Both the position numbers and the translations under genes were made by a program. 64,000 bases of DNA, taken from Granulicella sp. dw_53 (GTDB lineage Bacteria > Acidobacteriota > Terriglobia > Terriglobales > Acidobacteriaceae). How positions within the stretch are numbered: the first letter of the stretch is position 1; each line of letters begins with the position of its first letter. Where the stretch lies: the NCBI RefSeq assembly GCF_018449545.1, contig NZ_JAAVUR010000001.1, forward strand, positions 1-64,000. The letters are read 5' to 3'. Shown one piece after another: positions 18,868 to 27,618 of the stretch. Below the pieces are notes generated by a model that was not told the DNA's origin, ran no database searches, and saw nothing but the letters and a program-made list of their open reading frames with translations.

Positions 18868-20556
18868 GTGAAGAAGAACTTGCTGAATGGGATTCGTATG
18901 ACTCGTCGTGAGGCGCTGATGTTATCCGCCTCAGCGGGCGTAGGCATAACGTTCGCTGAGCAACTGCATGCTCTGGATAGCACCAAAACGGCCGTACCTC
19001 AGCAGACGGGGAGTTGCGCCACTCCACAGAGCGCCGTCGCGAAGACAGAGTACGGTAAAGTTCGCGGCTATGTCAGCGGTGGCGTTTATACCTTCAAGGG
19101 TGTTCCCTACGGCCAGGACACAGCTGGAGAAAATCGCTGGCTGCCGGCCAAGAGGCCAACTCCCTGGACGGACGAGTATCCGGCCCTGGTGTATGGAGCA
19201 AACTGTCCTCAGACGCTGCACAATTACAAATCGATCGAGATGTCATTTCTCTACGATTGGGATGACGGCTACATGAGCGAGGACATGCTCAAGCTGAATA
19301 TCTGGACGCCCAGTCTTTCCGGGAAGCGCCCTGTGATGGTGTACTTTCACGGGGGCGGATTCAGCTTCGGCTCCGCATACGAATTGCCCTCGCATGAGGG
19401 CGCCCAGATGGCCCGCAATCATGATGTCGTGCAGGTGTCTGTGAACCACAGGCTCAACATCCTGGGCTTTTTCGATCTCTCCGAGATCGGCGGTTCCTCT
19501 TACGAAGATTCAGTAAACGTCGGTATGATGGACCTCGTAGCCTCGCTTCGCTGGATACAAGAGAACATTGCGAATTTCGGCGGCGATCCCGACAAGGTCA
19601 TGATCTATGGCCAGTCCGGCGGCGGCTCCAAGGTGACATGCCTTATGGGGATGCCTTCGGCTGCGGGGCTCATTCAACGGGCTGGAGTGCAGTCGGGCGG
19701 AGGCGGAAATATCCCGAGCGCGGAGCAGTCGAAGGAACTAGCACGTCAGGTGATGAAAGAGCTTGAGCTTGTGCCGAACGATATCGAGTCGTTGAAGAAG
19801 ATGGAGTGGTCACGTCTCTTCGCGGCCGGCAATGCTGCTATTGCAAAGATCAATCCCGCGATCAGAGGCCTGAGCGGGCCGGGCTCGGCACCATCGGCGA
19901 CCCCCAGGGTCGGTTGGTCGCCGACGGTGGATGGTCGCGCCGTAACGGTTCGATCGTTCTATGACACGGTTCCGGAGGTTTCGAAGAATGTCCCGATGCT
20001 TGTCGGCTCTGTGAGTGAAGAGGGCATGCAGTACAAGTTGAATCCAACAGAAGCTGAGTGGCAGGAGACGCTGACTAAAGCTTATGGCAACGAGAAGGCG
20101 GTTGCACTCATTGCCGCGATGAAGAAGGCGCATCCTGAAAAGAGCATCCGCACTCTGTCGTATGGTGTTCAGGGTTTGAATACGCGCAACAATGTACAGC
20201 GCATGGTGAAGCTAAAGCATGGGCAGGGGGGAGCGCCAGCATATCAATACTGGTTTACGTGGCAGTCGCCTATGCTCGACGGCGAATGTGGCGCGTGGCA
20301 TACGGCTGAACTCGCGTTCTGCTTCGACAACACGAAGCGCTGCGAGCAGGGAACTGGGAATACACCTGAAGCCCAGGAGCTTGCGAAGAAAATGAGCACG
20401 GCATGGGCCAACTTTGCTCGCAGCGGAGATCCGAGCCAAGCCGGACTTTCATGGGCACCAAGTGATCCCGCGAGGTGCCAGACTATGGTCTTCGATAAGA
20501 CATGCCGAATGGTGGACGATCCGGACGGAAGCGTCCGCAAGATACTGCTGAGCTAA
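18868..20556 (+). CDS. Exported type-B carboxylesterase
   Basis: The 562-aa alpha/beta hydrolase hydrolyses carboxylic esters. It starts with a twin-arginine-like signal (MTRREALMLSASAGVGITFA after a short leader), so it is probably exported folded. The oxyanion-hole segment is VYFHGGGFSFGS, the nucleophile elbow is GQSGGGS with Ser at about residue 250, and the catalytic His is likely in AWHTAELAFCF. Near the start KTEYGKVRGYVSGGVYTFKGVPYG is the family's conserved entry motif. Translation begins at GTG 18868 behind a strong CGGAGG. A degenerate esterase gene follows, so the two may have formed an ester-degrading operon. Natural substrate not predictable. Confidence 0.88.
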   Translation: MKKNLLNGIRMTRREALMLSASAGVGITFAEQLHALDSTKTAVPQQTGSCATPQSAVAKTEYGKVRGYVSGGVYTFKGVPYGQDTAGENRWLPAKRPTPWTDEYPALVYGANCPQTLHNYKSIEMSFLYDWDDGYMSEDMLKLNIWTPSLSGKRPVMVYFHGGGFSFGSAYELPSHEGAQMARNHDVVQVSVNHRLNILGFFDLSEIGGSSYEDSVNVGMMDLVASLRWIQENIANFGGDPDKVMIYGQSGGGSKVTCLMGMPSAAGLIQRAGVQSGGGGNIPSAEQSKELARQVMKELELVPNDIESLKKMEWSRLFAAGNAAIAKINPAIRGLSGPGSAPSATPRVGWSPTVDGRAVTVRSFYDTVPEVSKNVPMLVGSVSEEGMQYKLNPTEAEWQETLTKAYGNEKAVALIAAMKKAHPEKSIRTLSYGVQGLNTRNNVQRMVKLKHGQGGAPAYQYWFTWQSPMLDGECGAWHTAELAFCFDNTKRCEQGTGNTPEAQELAKKMSTAWANFARSGDPSQAGLSWAPSDPARCQTMVFDKTCRMVDDPDGSVRKILLS

Positions 20557-20577
20557 CGAACGTAATTGGAGAAACCA

Positions 20578-21315
20578 ATGTGGAAAGAACGATTCGCGCT
20601 GACTTTATTGATGCAACTTGGCCTTGTATACGCAACTTGCCTGCCAGCTCAGGTTCAAACTCTGGTACCGGCTGTAGTTCCGGGAGCAAAGCCTGCAAAA
20701 GTAGAGTAGATAACTGTCCACGGCACCTCGCTTGAAGCAATTTAGAGGGCGATGTTGTCGATCGGCTGGTGATTGTTTACCTGCCTCGGAGCTATGCGAC
20801 TGATAAGAAGCGCCACTATCTCGTGGTGTATGCCCTGCACGGTTATTCCATCGGAGCCGAACAGTGGAGTAAGGAGATTCACGTCCCGCAGACCATCGAA
20901 GGCGCGTTTGCCCAGGGCTCACAAGAGATGATTGTCGTGCTGCCAGACTCAAAGACGGTTCACAACGGTTCGATGTATTCGAGTTCGGTTACCTCCGGTG
21001 ATTTCGAGCAGTTCATCGCGAAAGATGTAGTCGCCTACGTCGATGCACATTACAGAACGATTCCGAATCGAGCCAGCCGTGGGCTTGTTGGGCTTTGGCA
21101 GCCTATACATTATGAGTCCGTGTTGTCTGTCGGCGCGGAAAATAGGCCCTGGAGATCATCTTCACAGTCAGTCAGGATGGATATATGGGGACAGTTGGCA
21201 GTTCAGATCGCAAGATTTCTGTGTTAAGCCTGTTCCGGGCGTTCCAAAGCTGCCGGTTTGGGGTCTACTCCCAAAACGGAAAACCCACTCAATATCACGC
21301 ACATTTGAGCGTTAA
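20578..21315 (+). pseudogene. Secreted esterase (esterase D/feruloyl-esterase type), inactivated
   Basis: A signal peptide (MWKERFALTLLMQLGLVYATCLPAQ) follows a good TTGGAG site. The frame has a stop after AKVE, a one-base loss near 20743, then runs VDRLVIVYLPRSYATDKKRHYLVVYALHGYSIGAEQWS to YRTIPNRASRGLVG. At that point the expected nucleophile elbow (GHSMGGYGA...) is deleted and another frame resumes with FGSLYIMSPCCLSAR. Three independent lesions, including loss of the catalytic Ser, make it dead. It lies 21 bp after the intact carboxylesterase. Confidence 0.8.
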
Positions 21316-21336
21316 GGCGCAGTAGATCCGGCAGCT

Positions 21337-21364
21337 ACCCATGACAACTGGAGTTGTCATGGGT
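21337..21364. terminator. Strong hairpin
   Basis: ACCCATGACAAC and GTTGTCATGGGT form a perfect 12-bp stem with a 4-nt loop, followed by TTTAAAT. It lies just past the degraded esterase and is a plausible terminator for the esterase operon. Confidence 0.6.
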
Positions 21365-21466
21365 TTAAATCGTTGAATGGCTTTACGTGATCGGCCTTGG
21401 TGTTTTTGAACCAATCTAGATGTTAGTCTTCGACCAAAACCTGACCTGAGAGGGTGGAGGCTTTGG

Positions 21467-21585
21467 ATGAAGAAGAAGCGTTTTTCTGTGGAGCAGATAG
21501 TTGGGGTGTTGAAGCAAGCCGAAGTGGGTGTTCCTGGTGCCCTCGCTGATCCGCCGGAAGCCGAGATTCAGAGAGCGCTTTTGCT
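21467..21585 (+). pseudogene. IS3-family OrfA remnant
   Basis: The ATG opens MKKKRFSVEQIVGVLKQAEVGVP, the HTH start of IS3-family OrfA, then one base shift gives LIRR before the match is lost. About 30 of ~90 residues remain. Confidence 0.7.
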
Positions 21586-21760
21586 TTGGGAACTGGTCAT
21601 GATCCGATTCTTAGGATGACTCAGGGACCAAATTTCAATTGTCGTTGCGGATAGCTGAGCCAAAAGATTTGCTGGCCGTGTCGTTTGGGCTGCGCTAAAA
21701 TTCGGGCCAACTCTTGTTCACACAAAATCATCGCGCCCCACACGCGCGACAGGACGCCCC

Positions 21761-22318
21761 ATGAGCATGTCTCTTCTACCAGCCGACATTCTTTATCTGC
21801 AACGGACGTGTGCCGTTTGCGGGTGCTATGCAGGTCCACTCGACGGCACATGGTCCCTCGACGTACAAACGGCCGAAGACAAACTGGCCGCACAGGCTGC
21901 CGAAATACGAGACGCCCTGGGCACCTTCGATGCCCGGACGGAAAAGAACATTGCCTCCCTCATAACCCCGGCGCAGCAGATCGCGCGACAGTTTATGAAG
22001 GCCGCATCCAGCTTCAACATGCGCGTTAGTATTCTGTCTGGAACCCGGACCTATGCTGAGCAGGACGCGCTCTACGCCATTGGCCGGACCGTTCAGCTCA
22101 GCTGTAAGCCCGTTACGAAAGCCAAGAGTGGCCGAAGCAACCATAATTTCGGGATAGCTTGGGACGTTGGTCTGTTTGACAGCAGCGGCCGCTACCTCGA
22201 CGGGAAAAATAAGGGTGATGAAGACACGTACAAAGAATTCGCGTCGTTAATCAAGCAGCATATCGGAAATATCGAGTGGGACGGCGACTGGCGCACCTTT
22301 GTTGATTTGCCACACTAA
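21761..22318 (+). CDS. M15-family D,D-carboxypeptidase/endolysin-like peptidase
   Basis: The 185-aa product has a C-terminal VanY/M15 zinc peptidase domain: SGTRTYAEQDALYAIGR, then SGRSNHNFGIAWDVGLF, which holds the SxHxxGxAxD zinc-binding His and Asp. It ends WDGDWRTFVDLPH*; family members usually continue with FQ or HxQ and more residues, so this copy stops exactly at the last zinc-ligand His. The N-terminal 40 residues (QRTCAVCGCYAGPLDGTW) look like a worn peptidoglycan-binding module. Such proteins cleave peptidoglycan stem peptides and are common as phage endolysins or cell-wall enzymes. No signal peptide is seen, which favours a phage-type origin. It may be intact or marginally truncated. 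Confidence 0.7.
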   Translation: MSMSLLPADILYLQRTCAVCGCYAGPLDGTWSLDVQTAEDKLAAQAAEIRDALGTFDARTEKNIASLITPAQQIARQFMKAASSFNMRVSILSGTRTYAEQDALYAIGRTVQLSCKPVTKAKSGRSNHNFGIAWDVGLFDSSGRYLDGKNKGDEDTYKEFASLIKQHIGNIEWDGDWRTFVDLPH

Positions 22319-22509
22319 CAACTTGCCACCGGAAAATCCGCTGACCAGGTTCGCACGATTTTCGAGGCGGGAAAACCGTTCTCGTGAACGGCTTCCTCTT
22401 CAGGGCGGAACGACGGACCCGGAGCTTTTGGGCAGGATGTTTAGACCGGTCGATCGCTTTGTGCTTATTCTTGGGCTGGACAAAGATTGGCTTCAAACCT
22501 TAGGTGACG

Positions 22510-22701
22510 GGTATGACACCACTTCAGGTCTCAGGCGGAGCTACTCAGGACCACTTGATTCACTTCGGCGAAACCTATCCCATGCGCCGCGCAGGACAGC
22601 CAGCCGAGCTCGCAAGCATTGATGTGCAACTCGCGGCGAACGACGCCAGCTACACGACGGGCAATATCTATGGTGCGGGCGGAGGTGGAGGCCAGCCATA
22701 A
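22510..22701 (+). pseudogene. Short-chain dehydrogenase/reductase, C-terminal fragment
   Basis: The frame reads HFGETYPMRRAGQPAELASIDVQLAANDASYTTGNIYGAGG, the last ~60 residues of classical SDR enzymes (PMxRxGQPAELAxxYVxLAxxDASYxTGxxYG). The nucleotide-binding and catalytic YxxxK parts are missing. Dead remnant. Confidence 0.78.
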
Positions 22702-22793
22702 GGTGCTCACATGGTTCTTGAAGCAATCATCCGCAGTGGTCATCACGGGCATCGTTGTGAGATGAGGTCAGCGACCTGTCTCAACGTATCAGC

Positions 22794-23546
22794 CTAAAAT
22801 GTATGATCGTTGCGCGGCAATCCTGGTCGAGATAGTGTCTGGCCGTTAAGAACTGCGATCTCGGAGCCTTCGGCCAGAAGAACGTTGTCAGGCGCACGGC
22901 CTGTCAACGCAGCGAAACGCTCGCCGTACAGCATACCAAAGTCCGCATCGGTGGAGAAAGAACGCACAGAATACTGCTGCCACCGCGGATGCCGCACGGC
23001 ATATTCCACAGTGTGTCCGCTGCGCTTTTTCGCGTAGCCCCAGTAGTGCTCGGTGATGAACTCCTCTACGGTGCCAGGCTCAATTGGGACGAGTTCCTTC
23101 TGTGCCGTCGATTCCATTCCGCACCAGTGCCCGTGGCTCTTCCAGCGATACGCGGTCTGCATTCCTTCATTAGTCTCGCTCCACACATGTTTCATAGACG
23201 CCACCACGTAACGCTCCCCATAGAGAGTATTGGCCACGAAGCTGATGGCCCGGAGCGGAACAATCTCACGGACAAAGACCACGCCCCGCCGCGCTTCGCC
23301 AGTCGGAAGAAGTCGGCGTACATAGAATCGCAGGTTCACTTCCTCGAAGTTTTGATGAAAGGGAATCCGAAAACCATTCAGCCGCACGTTGTGGAAGTAA
23401 AAGCCAATCAAGCTGACAAAACAGTGTCCATAGTAAAGATCAAGCTCCGTTCCAGCGGGAAGGTAGTCCATTAGCAGTTCTGGCGCGATAACATAGTTCG
23501 CCATGATCAAGCGACGCCACTCGGCTGTGAGAAAGGTGCTGCTCAT
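22794..23546 (-). CDS. DUF2071 (YqjF-like) protein
   Basis: The 250-aa product shows the DUF2071 pattern: FLTAEWRRLIMANYVIAPELLMDYLPAGTELDLY, then CFVSLIGFYFHNVRL, then EVNLRFYVR and GVVFVREIVPLRAISFVANTLYGERYV. The family has a beta-rich, acetoacetate-decarboxylase-like fold; the biochemical role is unknown. ATG at 23546 with GGAG upstream. It stands alone between fragments and appears intact. Confidence 0.75.
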   Translation of the reverse strand: MSSTFLTAEWRRLIMANYVIAPELLMDYLPAGTELDLYYGHCFVSLIGFYFHNVRLNGFRIPFHQNFEEVNLRFYVRRLLPTGEARRGVVFVREIVPLRAISFVANTLYGERYVVASMKHVWSETNEGMQTAYRWKSHGHWCGMESTAQKELVPIEPGTVEEFITEHYWGYAKKRSGHTVEYAVRHPRWQQYSVRSFSTDADFGMLYGERFAALTGRAPDNVLLAEGSEIAVLNGQTLSRPGLPRNDHTF

Positions 23547-23749
23547 ATTAAATCCACTCCGGAATTAGATGCCTTGGAGACTCCCTCAAACTCGTGACTG
23601 GAGAAGAATTAAGCCACAGCTGGCCCATCTGCCCCCGAACAGCGTTCAGAAAGCCACGACCTGGCTACACATTGGACTTCAGTGGGGACACACCTCCCAG
23701 CGCGGGCCACCCTTGCGGAAGGGGCAGCATCAATTCGGGAGCTTACAGC

Positions 23750-24490
23750 TTAAGGTTTTCTCTTTGATCTCACGGAGTCATCGAGTCTGGTGGCGAGAGC
23801 AGGGAAGTCGGCGGTTGGACCGGGCCACTTCAATTGTTCAATCGACGTGAAAAGCGGAATATCGGTTCGCAACGTGGCAAGATCCCGGAACAAGAATGCC
23901 AGCTTCCGGTTCTGTGAAAGAGTGTCTGCGAGCGAACTTGGCCCCGCAAGGCTGAGTCCCCACTCACGCCAATCCTCGGGAATTTGTTCGAGACGGCCAT
24001 AACGCGCAAGAACGGCACTGGCTGACTTCGCTCCCCACCCACGCAAGCCGGGGTAGCCATCTGCAGCATCTCCTGCCAGGGCCAGGTAGTCTGGAATGGA
24101 GGCCGGTGAAACGCCAAACTTCGCGATCACCCCCGCCTCGTCACGAACCAAACGTTTCCTGCGATCCAGTTGTACGATTCGGGCTCCTTCAACGCATTGT
24201 GAAAGATCTTTATCGGGGGTACAGATGAAAACCCGGTCTACCATTACATTCTTGGCAGCTAAGAACGCCGCTGACGCCAGGGCATCGTCAGCTTCGAACT
24301 CGACCATGGGCCAAATTACTATCTCCAGAGCGCCGAGAGCCTCTTCGAGCAATGGAAATTGGGCCAGCAGTTCGAGCTCGATTCCCGCTCCGGTTTATAA
24401 CCTGGCCACATCTGATTCCGGAAAGATTCAATGACGTGGTCGGTGGCGACTCCTATATGAGTTGCGCCATCCTGGATCATTTTTGGCGTG
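23750..24490 (-). pseudogene. 5'-3' exonuclease (FEN/Pol I N-domain-like), truncated and frameshifted
   Basis: The minus strand encodes QDGATHIGVATDHVIESFRNQMWPGYK, then after a frameshift near 24390 AGIELELLAQFPLLEEALGALEIV, EADDALASAAFLA, TPDKDLSQCV, the helix-hairpin-helix region YLALAGDAADGYPGLRGWGAKSASAVLARYG, and a C-terminal helix bundle. The metal-binding Asps of EADDA and TPDKDL are conserved. The N-terminal ~50 residues with the first metal site are missing or unrecognisable and the frame is split. Proteins like this process flapped DNA. Confidence 0.72.
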
Positions 24491-24595
24491 CCTTTTCCCT
24501 CAACTGTGAGACGCGAGGGCAGGACAATCTATTGTCAAAGCGCGCTGTTACGAATGATTTTGATGCTCGAGAACGAGTGATCTATGGAGGTAATT

Positions 24596-24778
24596 ATGAC
24601 GAAAAGCCGGAAACGAACAGCTCTGTTACTACTGGCGATGGCGCCGGTGATCATTGCACCGTCGTTGGCGTGGCCACAGAGTGCCGGCTTGGTCCTGGAG
24701 GGTACGATAGTAGACACGGGGAGCCGCGATAGGCCGTCGTTGACCGTAAGCTTGGGAGTGAACTTGATGTCGTCCTGA
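24596..24778 (+). CDS. Short orphan exported peptide or broken gene start
   Basis: A good ribosome site (GGAGG) precedes an ATG that opens a 60-residue frame with a clear signal peptide (TALLLLAMAPVIIAPSLAWPQ). The chain then runs into sequence whose opposite strand encodes a TonB-receptor fragment, so the original 3' part is probably lost by recombination near 24735. I cannot name the gene. Confidence 0.4.
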   Translation: MTKSRKRTALLLLAMAPVIIAPSLAWPQSAGLVLEGTIVDTGSRDRPSLTVSLGVNLMSS

Positions 24779-24845
24779 ATGTACGAGCCGACATACATCG
24801 CACCAGTCGGCTGTGTAGCACCGCCGCCCGGGAAACCGTACTTTG
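24736..24845 (-). pseudogene. TonB-dependent receptor (Oar-like) fragment
   Basis: About 37 residues on the minus strand (KYGFPGGGATQPTGAMYVG, SYIQDDIKFTPKLTVN) match the barrel strand motif YxQDDxKxTPKLTxNxGLR that is abundant in the large TonB-dependent receptors of Acidobacteria. Nothing of the plug or other strands is present. Confidence 0.65.
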
Positions 24846-24956
24846 TTACAGACTCGTCCATTGATTACGGAAGAGCTCTTCATCGCGATTCATAGCCAGA
24901 GGTATACGTTCCTTGATCAAATCCAACCACGCCCTAGTTTTCGCGTCTAGAAAGTC

Positions 24957-25799
24957 TCACGACGGAATTAATGCAAAGACATTGAAATCCAAGGTGCGCC
25001 ATTCTGGTAGACAGGGCAAGAGCTTGCCTTCCTGAAGAGCATCGATGAACGTAAAGGGTGGTAGCAGGATTATTCCTACTCCTCGGATCGCTGCGTCGAT
25101 AAGCACATCAGGTGAATCACCTGTGATAGGACCAGTTAGTTCGACGTTGCAGGTCTCTGTTCCGTTCAGCAGATCCCACTGTCTCGGAGCAGAAGGATTG
25201 TTGAGTCGGAGACAAGAATGTTTAGATAAATCCTGAGGATGGAGCGGCATTCCATTGCGGGCGACATAACTTGGCGCGACGCATAGTAACGCGTAAACAA
25301 CGCCGAGTTTTTGGACAATTTGATTTGAATCTGGCAACTGGCGTGAGATGTAGATGCCGACATCGACGCCGTGTCCAATCAGATCGGGCGTGTATTGACT
25401 GGTAATGTATTCGACAGACACTTTCGGGTATCGTTCCACAAACTCGGTGATTAGCGGTACCACATAGCGTTTACCAAAGTTCGCCATACACAATATTCGA
25501 AGATGTCCAACCGGCCCGGAGGTGATTTCTGAAGCATCCTCTTCAGATTCGGCGACTAACTGGAGGATATGTCTGCATTGAAGGACGTAACGCTTTCCGG
25601 CCTCGGTGAGTACGAGTTTGCGGGTCGTCCTTTGGAGGAGCTTCGTCTGTAGTCGCCTTTCCAGTAACGAAACCGTTCGTGAAACTAAAGCCGTCGTCAA
25701 ATCCAGTTGCTCAGCCGCAGCAGTAAAACTTCCGGCATCAACAACACGCGTCAAGATCTGCACGGCATGCAGCAAGCCGTGATCCAGATTATTCCGCAT
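24957..25799 (-). CDS. LysR-family regulator, shortened by a premature stop
   Basis: The product (280 aa from the ATG at 25799) has the LysR winged HTH, VVDAGSFTAAAEQLDLTTALVSRTVSLLERRL, and the effector-binding domain (LRILCMANFGKRYVVPLI to FNVFALIPS). It stops at a TGA (24957-24959). Beyond it the same frame continues DFLDAKTRAWLDLIKERIP, the normal LysR C-terminus, to a TAA at 24846. So a single CGA-to-TGA change removes about 37 residues. The protein may keep DNA binding. It is encoded beside an amine oxidase and an MFS exporter on the same strand and might regulate them. Confidence 0.82.
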   Translation of the reverse strand: MRNNLDHGLLHAVQILTRVVDAGSFTAAAEQLDLTTALVSRTVSLLERRLQTKLLQRTTRKLVLTEAGKRYVLQCRHILQLVAESEEDASEITSGPVGHLRILCMANFGKRYVVPLITEFVERYPKVSVEYITSQYTPDLIGHGVDVGIYISRQLPDSNQIVQKLGVVYALLCVAPSYVARNGMPLHPQDLSKHSCLRLNNPSAPRQWDLLNGTETCNVELTGPITGDSPDVLIDAAIRGVGIILLPPFTFIDALQEGKLLPCLPEWRTLDFNVFALIPS

Positions 25800-25928
25800 C
25801 TCGTTAATACAATATCTCACTTAGAGCCATTTTTATGGGATGGGGCTACGCATATCGTGAGGAAGAAGTACGATCGAGATCGGTCATATGATCCTATGAC
25901 AACTATTGCGGAAACCTCTAATGTTCAT

Positions 25929-27407
25929 CTAGCTTCGTTCGTTGACTTCAGTGGCCGCGCGGTATCCTGAAGTGATGGCCCCTTGCATGAACGCAGGCGT
26001 TGCCGAGGTATGTTCCCCGGCGAAGTGGATTCGGCCCTCAGCGGATGCGACGGCCGGATACCACGAATACAGATCTCCGGGGCGCAGATCTGCAGCTGCT
26101 CCACAAGCGAATTTATCCAGTTGCCAGGAGTATGATGTGCTCTGTTCAAAATCTGGACTAAGACCCGGAAAGACCTTTCCGATGTAACTTGCGGCAAAGC
26201 GCAGTCTCTGTTCTGGACTCATACGGTCTAGTTCTTCGGCGACCTCTCCCTCTTGATATAACTGTAAAATTCCACGAGGCGAAGCCTGGTCCCAAGCGGG
26301 ACTCCAGATTTCAGCCAAATCGGCTTGGACGAATCCGCTTAGTCCTTGCTGTTCCCAATATCTGGTCTTGGTCTGCAGTGCCACTTTGACCATCGACATG
26401 TAAGGCATCTCTCGAATAGCCTGCCGCTTCAATTGGCTAAAATGCGGCATCGATTCCAGGTTGCGGAGGACGGAGAAGGGAAGACTGCAGATAAGATAAT
26501 CTGCCTCCAGGGAGTGGTATGTTCCATCTTGTAAGAAGGTCACACTTACACGGGATTCTTCTTCGGCAAAACTGACGACGCGTGATCCATAAATGATTCG
26601 ATCAGCTAACCTATCGGCGATTGCTCTCGGAAGTAAATCGTTCCCGCCCTGAATCTTTTCCGTACGATTGAGATCGGTCGCCGCCAAGACGCGGAGTACA
26701 TAAAGGGCAGAGGCTTTTTGGGTGAGAGCACCTGAAAGCAGCAGATCCGTGGCTGCTCGTGATGCCCCTTGACCGCGAAGGAATTCAGGGAGTGTATATT
26801 GGTCGAACTTTTGAAGAGAAGCGGGAGGCCAATCTGGAGCCGTGATATCACTGCTCGATCGAATGGTTCTAATTGCGGGAACAATATATCGTTCCGCAAG
26901 CTCAGCGAGTCCTAACCCCTGCTCTTCTCTCGATAGGTCGAAGTGTTGCGAAAGTCGGGTCGCAGGGGTGAGAGACACTTGCTGCCCCTGAATGGATACA
27001 AGTGTTGCCAACGATTCAGGCGCAAAAGGTATGGTCTTTAGCCCAAACTGTTGTATATACTTATAAGTCCATCGATGGTTGGCGGGTATGCGGCCTGCTC
27101 CAGCCTCGGTCGTGAGGCCATCCGAGAACGGAGATCGCAAGGTGTGAACCCGCCCTCCCGGGCGCATTTGTCCTTCCAGGATCGTGACATCATGGCCAGC
27201 GCGCATGAGTTCGAATCCCGCAACAAGACCGCTTAGGCCTGCCCCAATAATGAGGACGCGCTTTGCTTTTCCGCGGCGCTCGATAGGCGTATCGCTCGGA
27301 ATCGTCTCCGCCGCTGTCGTATCAGCTGGAGGCGAAAAGAGTGCTTTGGCTCGTAGGACAGTTAAAATAGCTGGCATCGTTGTGAATGGTCTTGGCGTAG
27401 AGTTCAT
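25929..27407 (-). CDS. Flavin-containing amine oxidase
   Basis: The 492-aa protein oxidises an amine or amino acid with FAD. The N-terminal FAD site is RVLIIGAGLSGLVAGFELMRAGHDVTILE (GxGxxG and closing Glu), followed by the RPGGRVHT motif of the amine-oxidase family. The C-terminal FAD motif is GRIHFAGEHTSATPAFMQGAITSGYRAA. No signal peptide stands out, although a hydrophobic-poor 45-residue leader precedes the FAD domain. It shares strand with the LysR gene downstream and the MFS gene upstream. Substrate unknown; the L-amino-acid/monoamine oxidase subfamily is the best guess. Confidence 0.85.
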   Translation of the reverse strand: MNSTPRPFTTMPAILTVLRAKALFSPPADTTAAETIPSDTPIERRGKAKRVLIIGAGLSGLVAGFELMRAGHDVTILEGQMRPGGRVHTLRSPFSDGLTTEAGAGRIPANHRWTYKYIQQFGLKTIPFAPESLATLVSIQGQQVSLTPATRLSQHFDLSREEQGLGLAELAERYIVPAIRTIRSSSDITAPDWPPASLQKFDQYTLPEFLRGQGASRAATDLLLSGALTQKASALYVLRVLAATDLNRTEKIQGGNDLLPRAIADRLADRIIYGSRVVSFAEEESRVSVTFLQDGTYHSLEADYLICSLPFSVLRNLESMPHFSQLKRQAIREMPYMSMVKVALQTKTRYWEQQGLSGFVQADLAEIWSPAWDQASPRGILQLYQEGEVAEELDRMSPEQRLRFAASYIGKVFPGLSPDFEQSTSYSWQLDKFACGAAADLRPGDLYSWYPAVASAEGRIHFAGEHTSATPAFMQGAITSGYRAATEVNERS

Positions 27408-27618
27408 ATCGTAAAATCTCCGTCATTGAATTTGACAGTCTCTATCTAGGAATCATGTCGGCTGATCGTTTAGAAATTGTTATGTAGTGAGGCGTGGTCA
27501 GAGCTCCGAATCAAGACACAACAGGCGATAAAGCGGGCCAAGGAACAGATAAATTGGTTCGCATACGTACTTAACGATCCAGACGAGGGGAGAGTAAAAA
27601 GGCAATTCGCCTTCGTTT

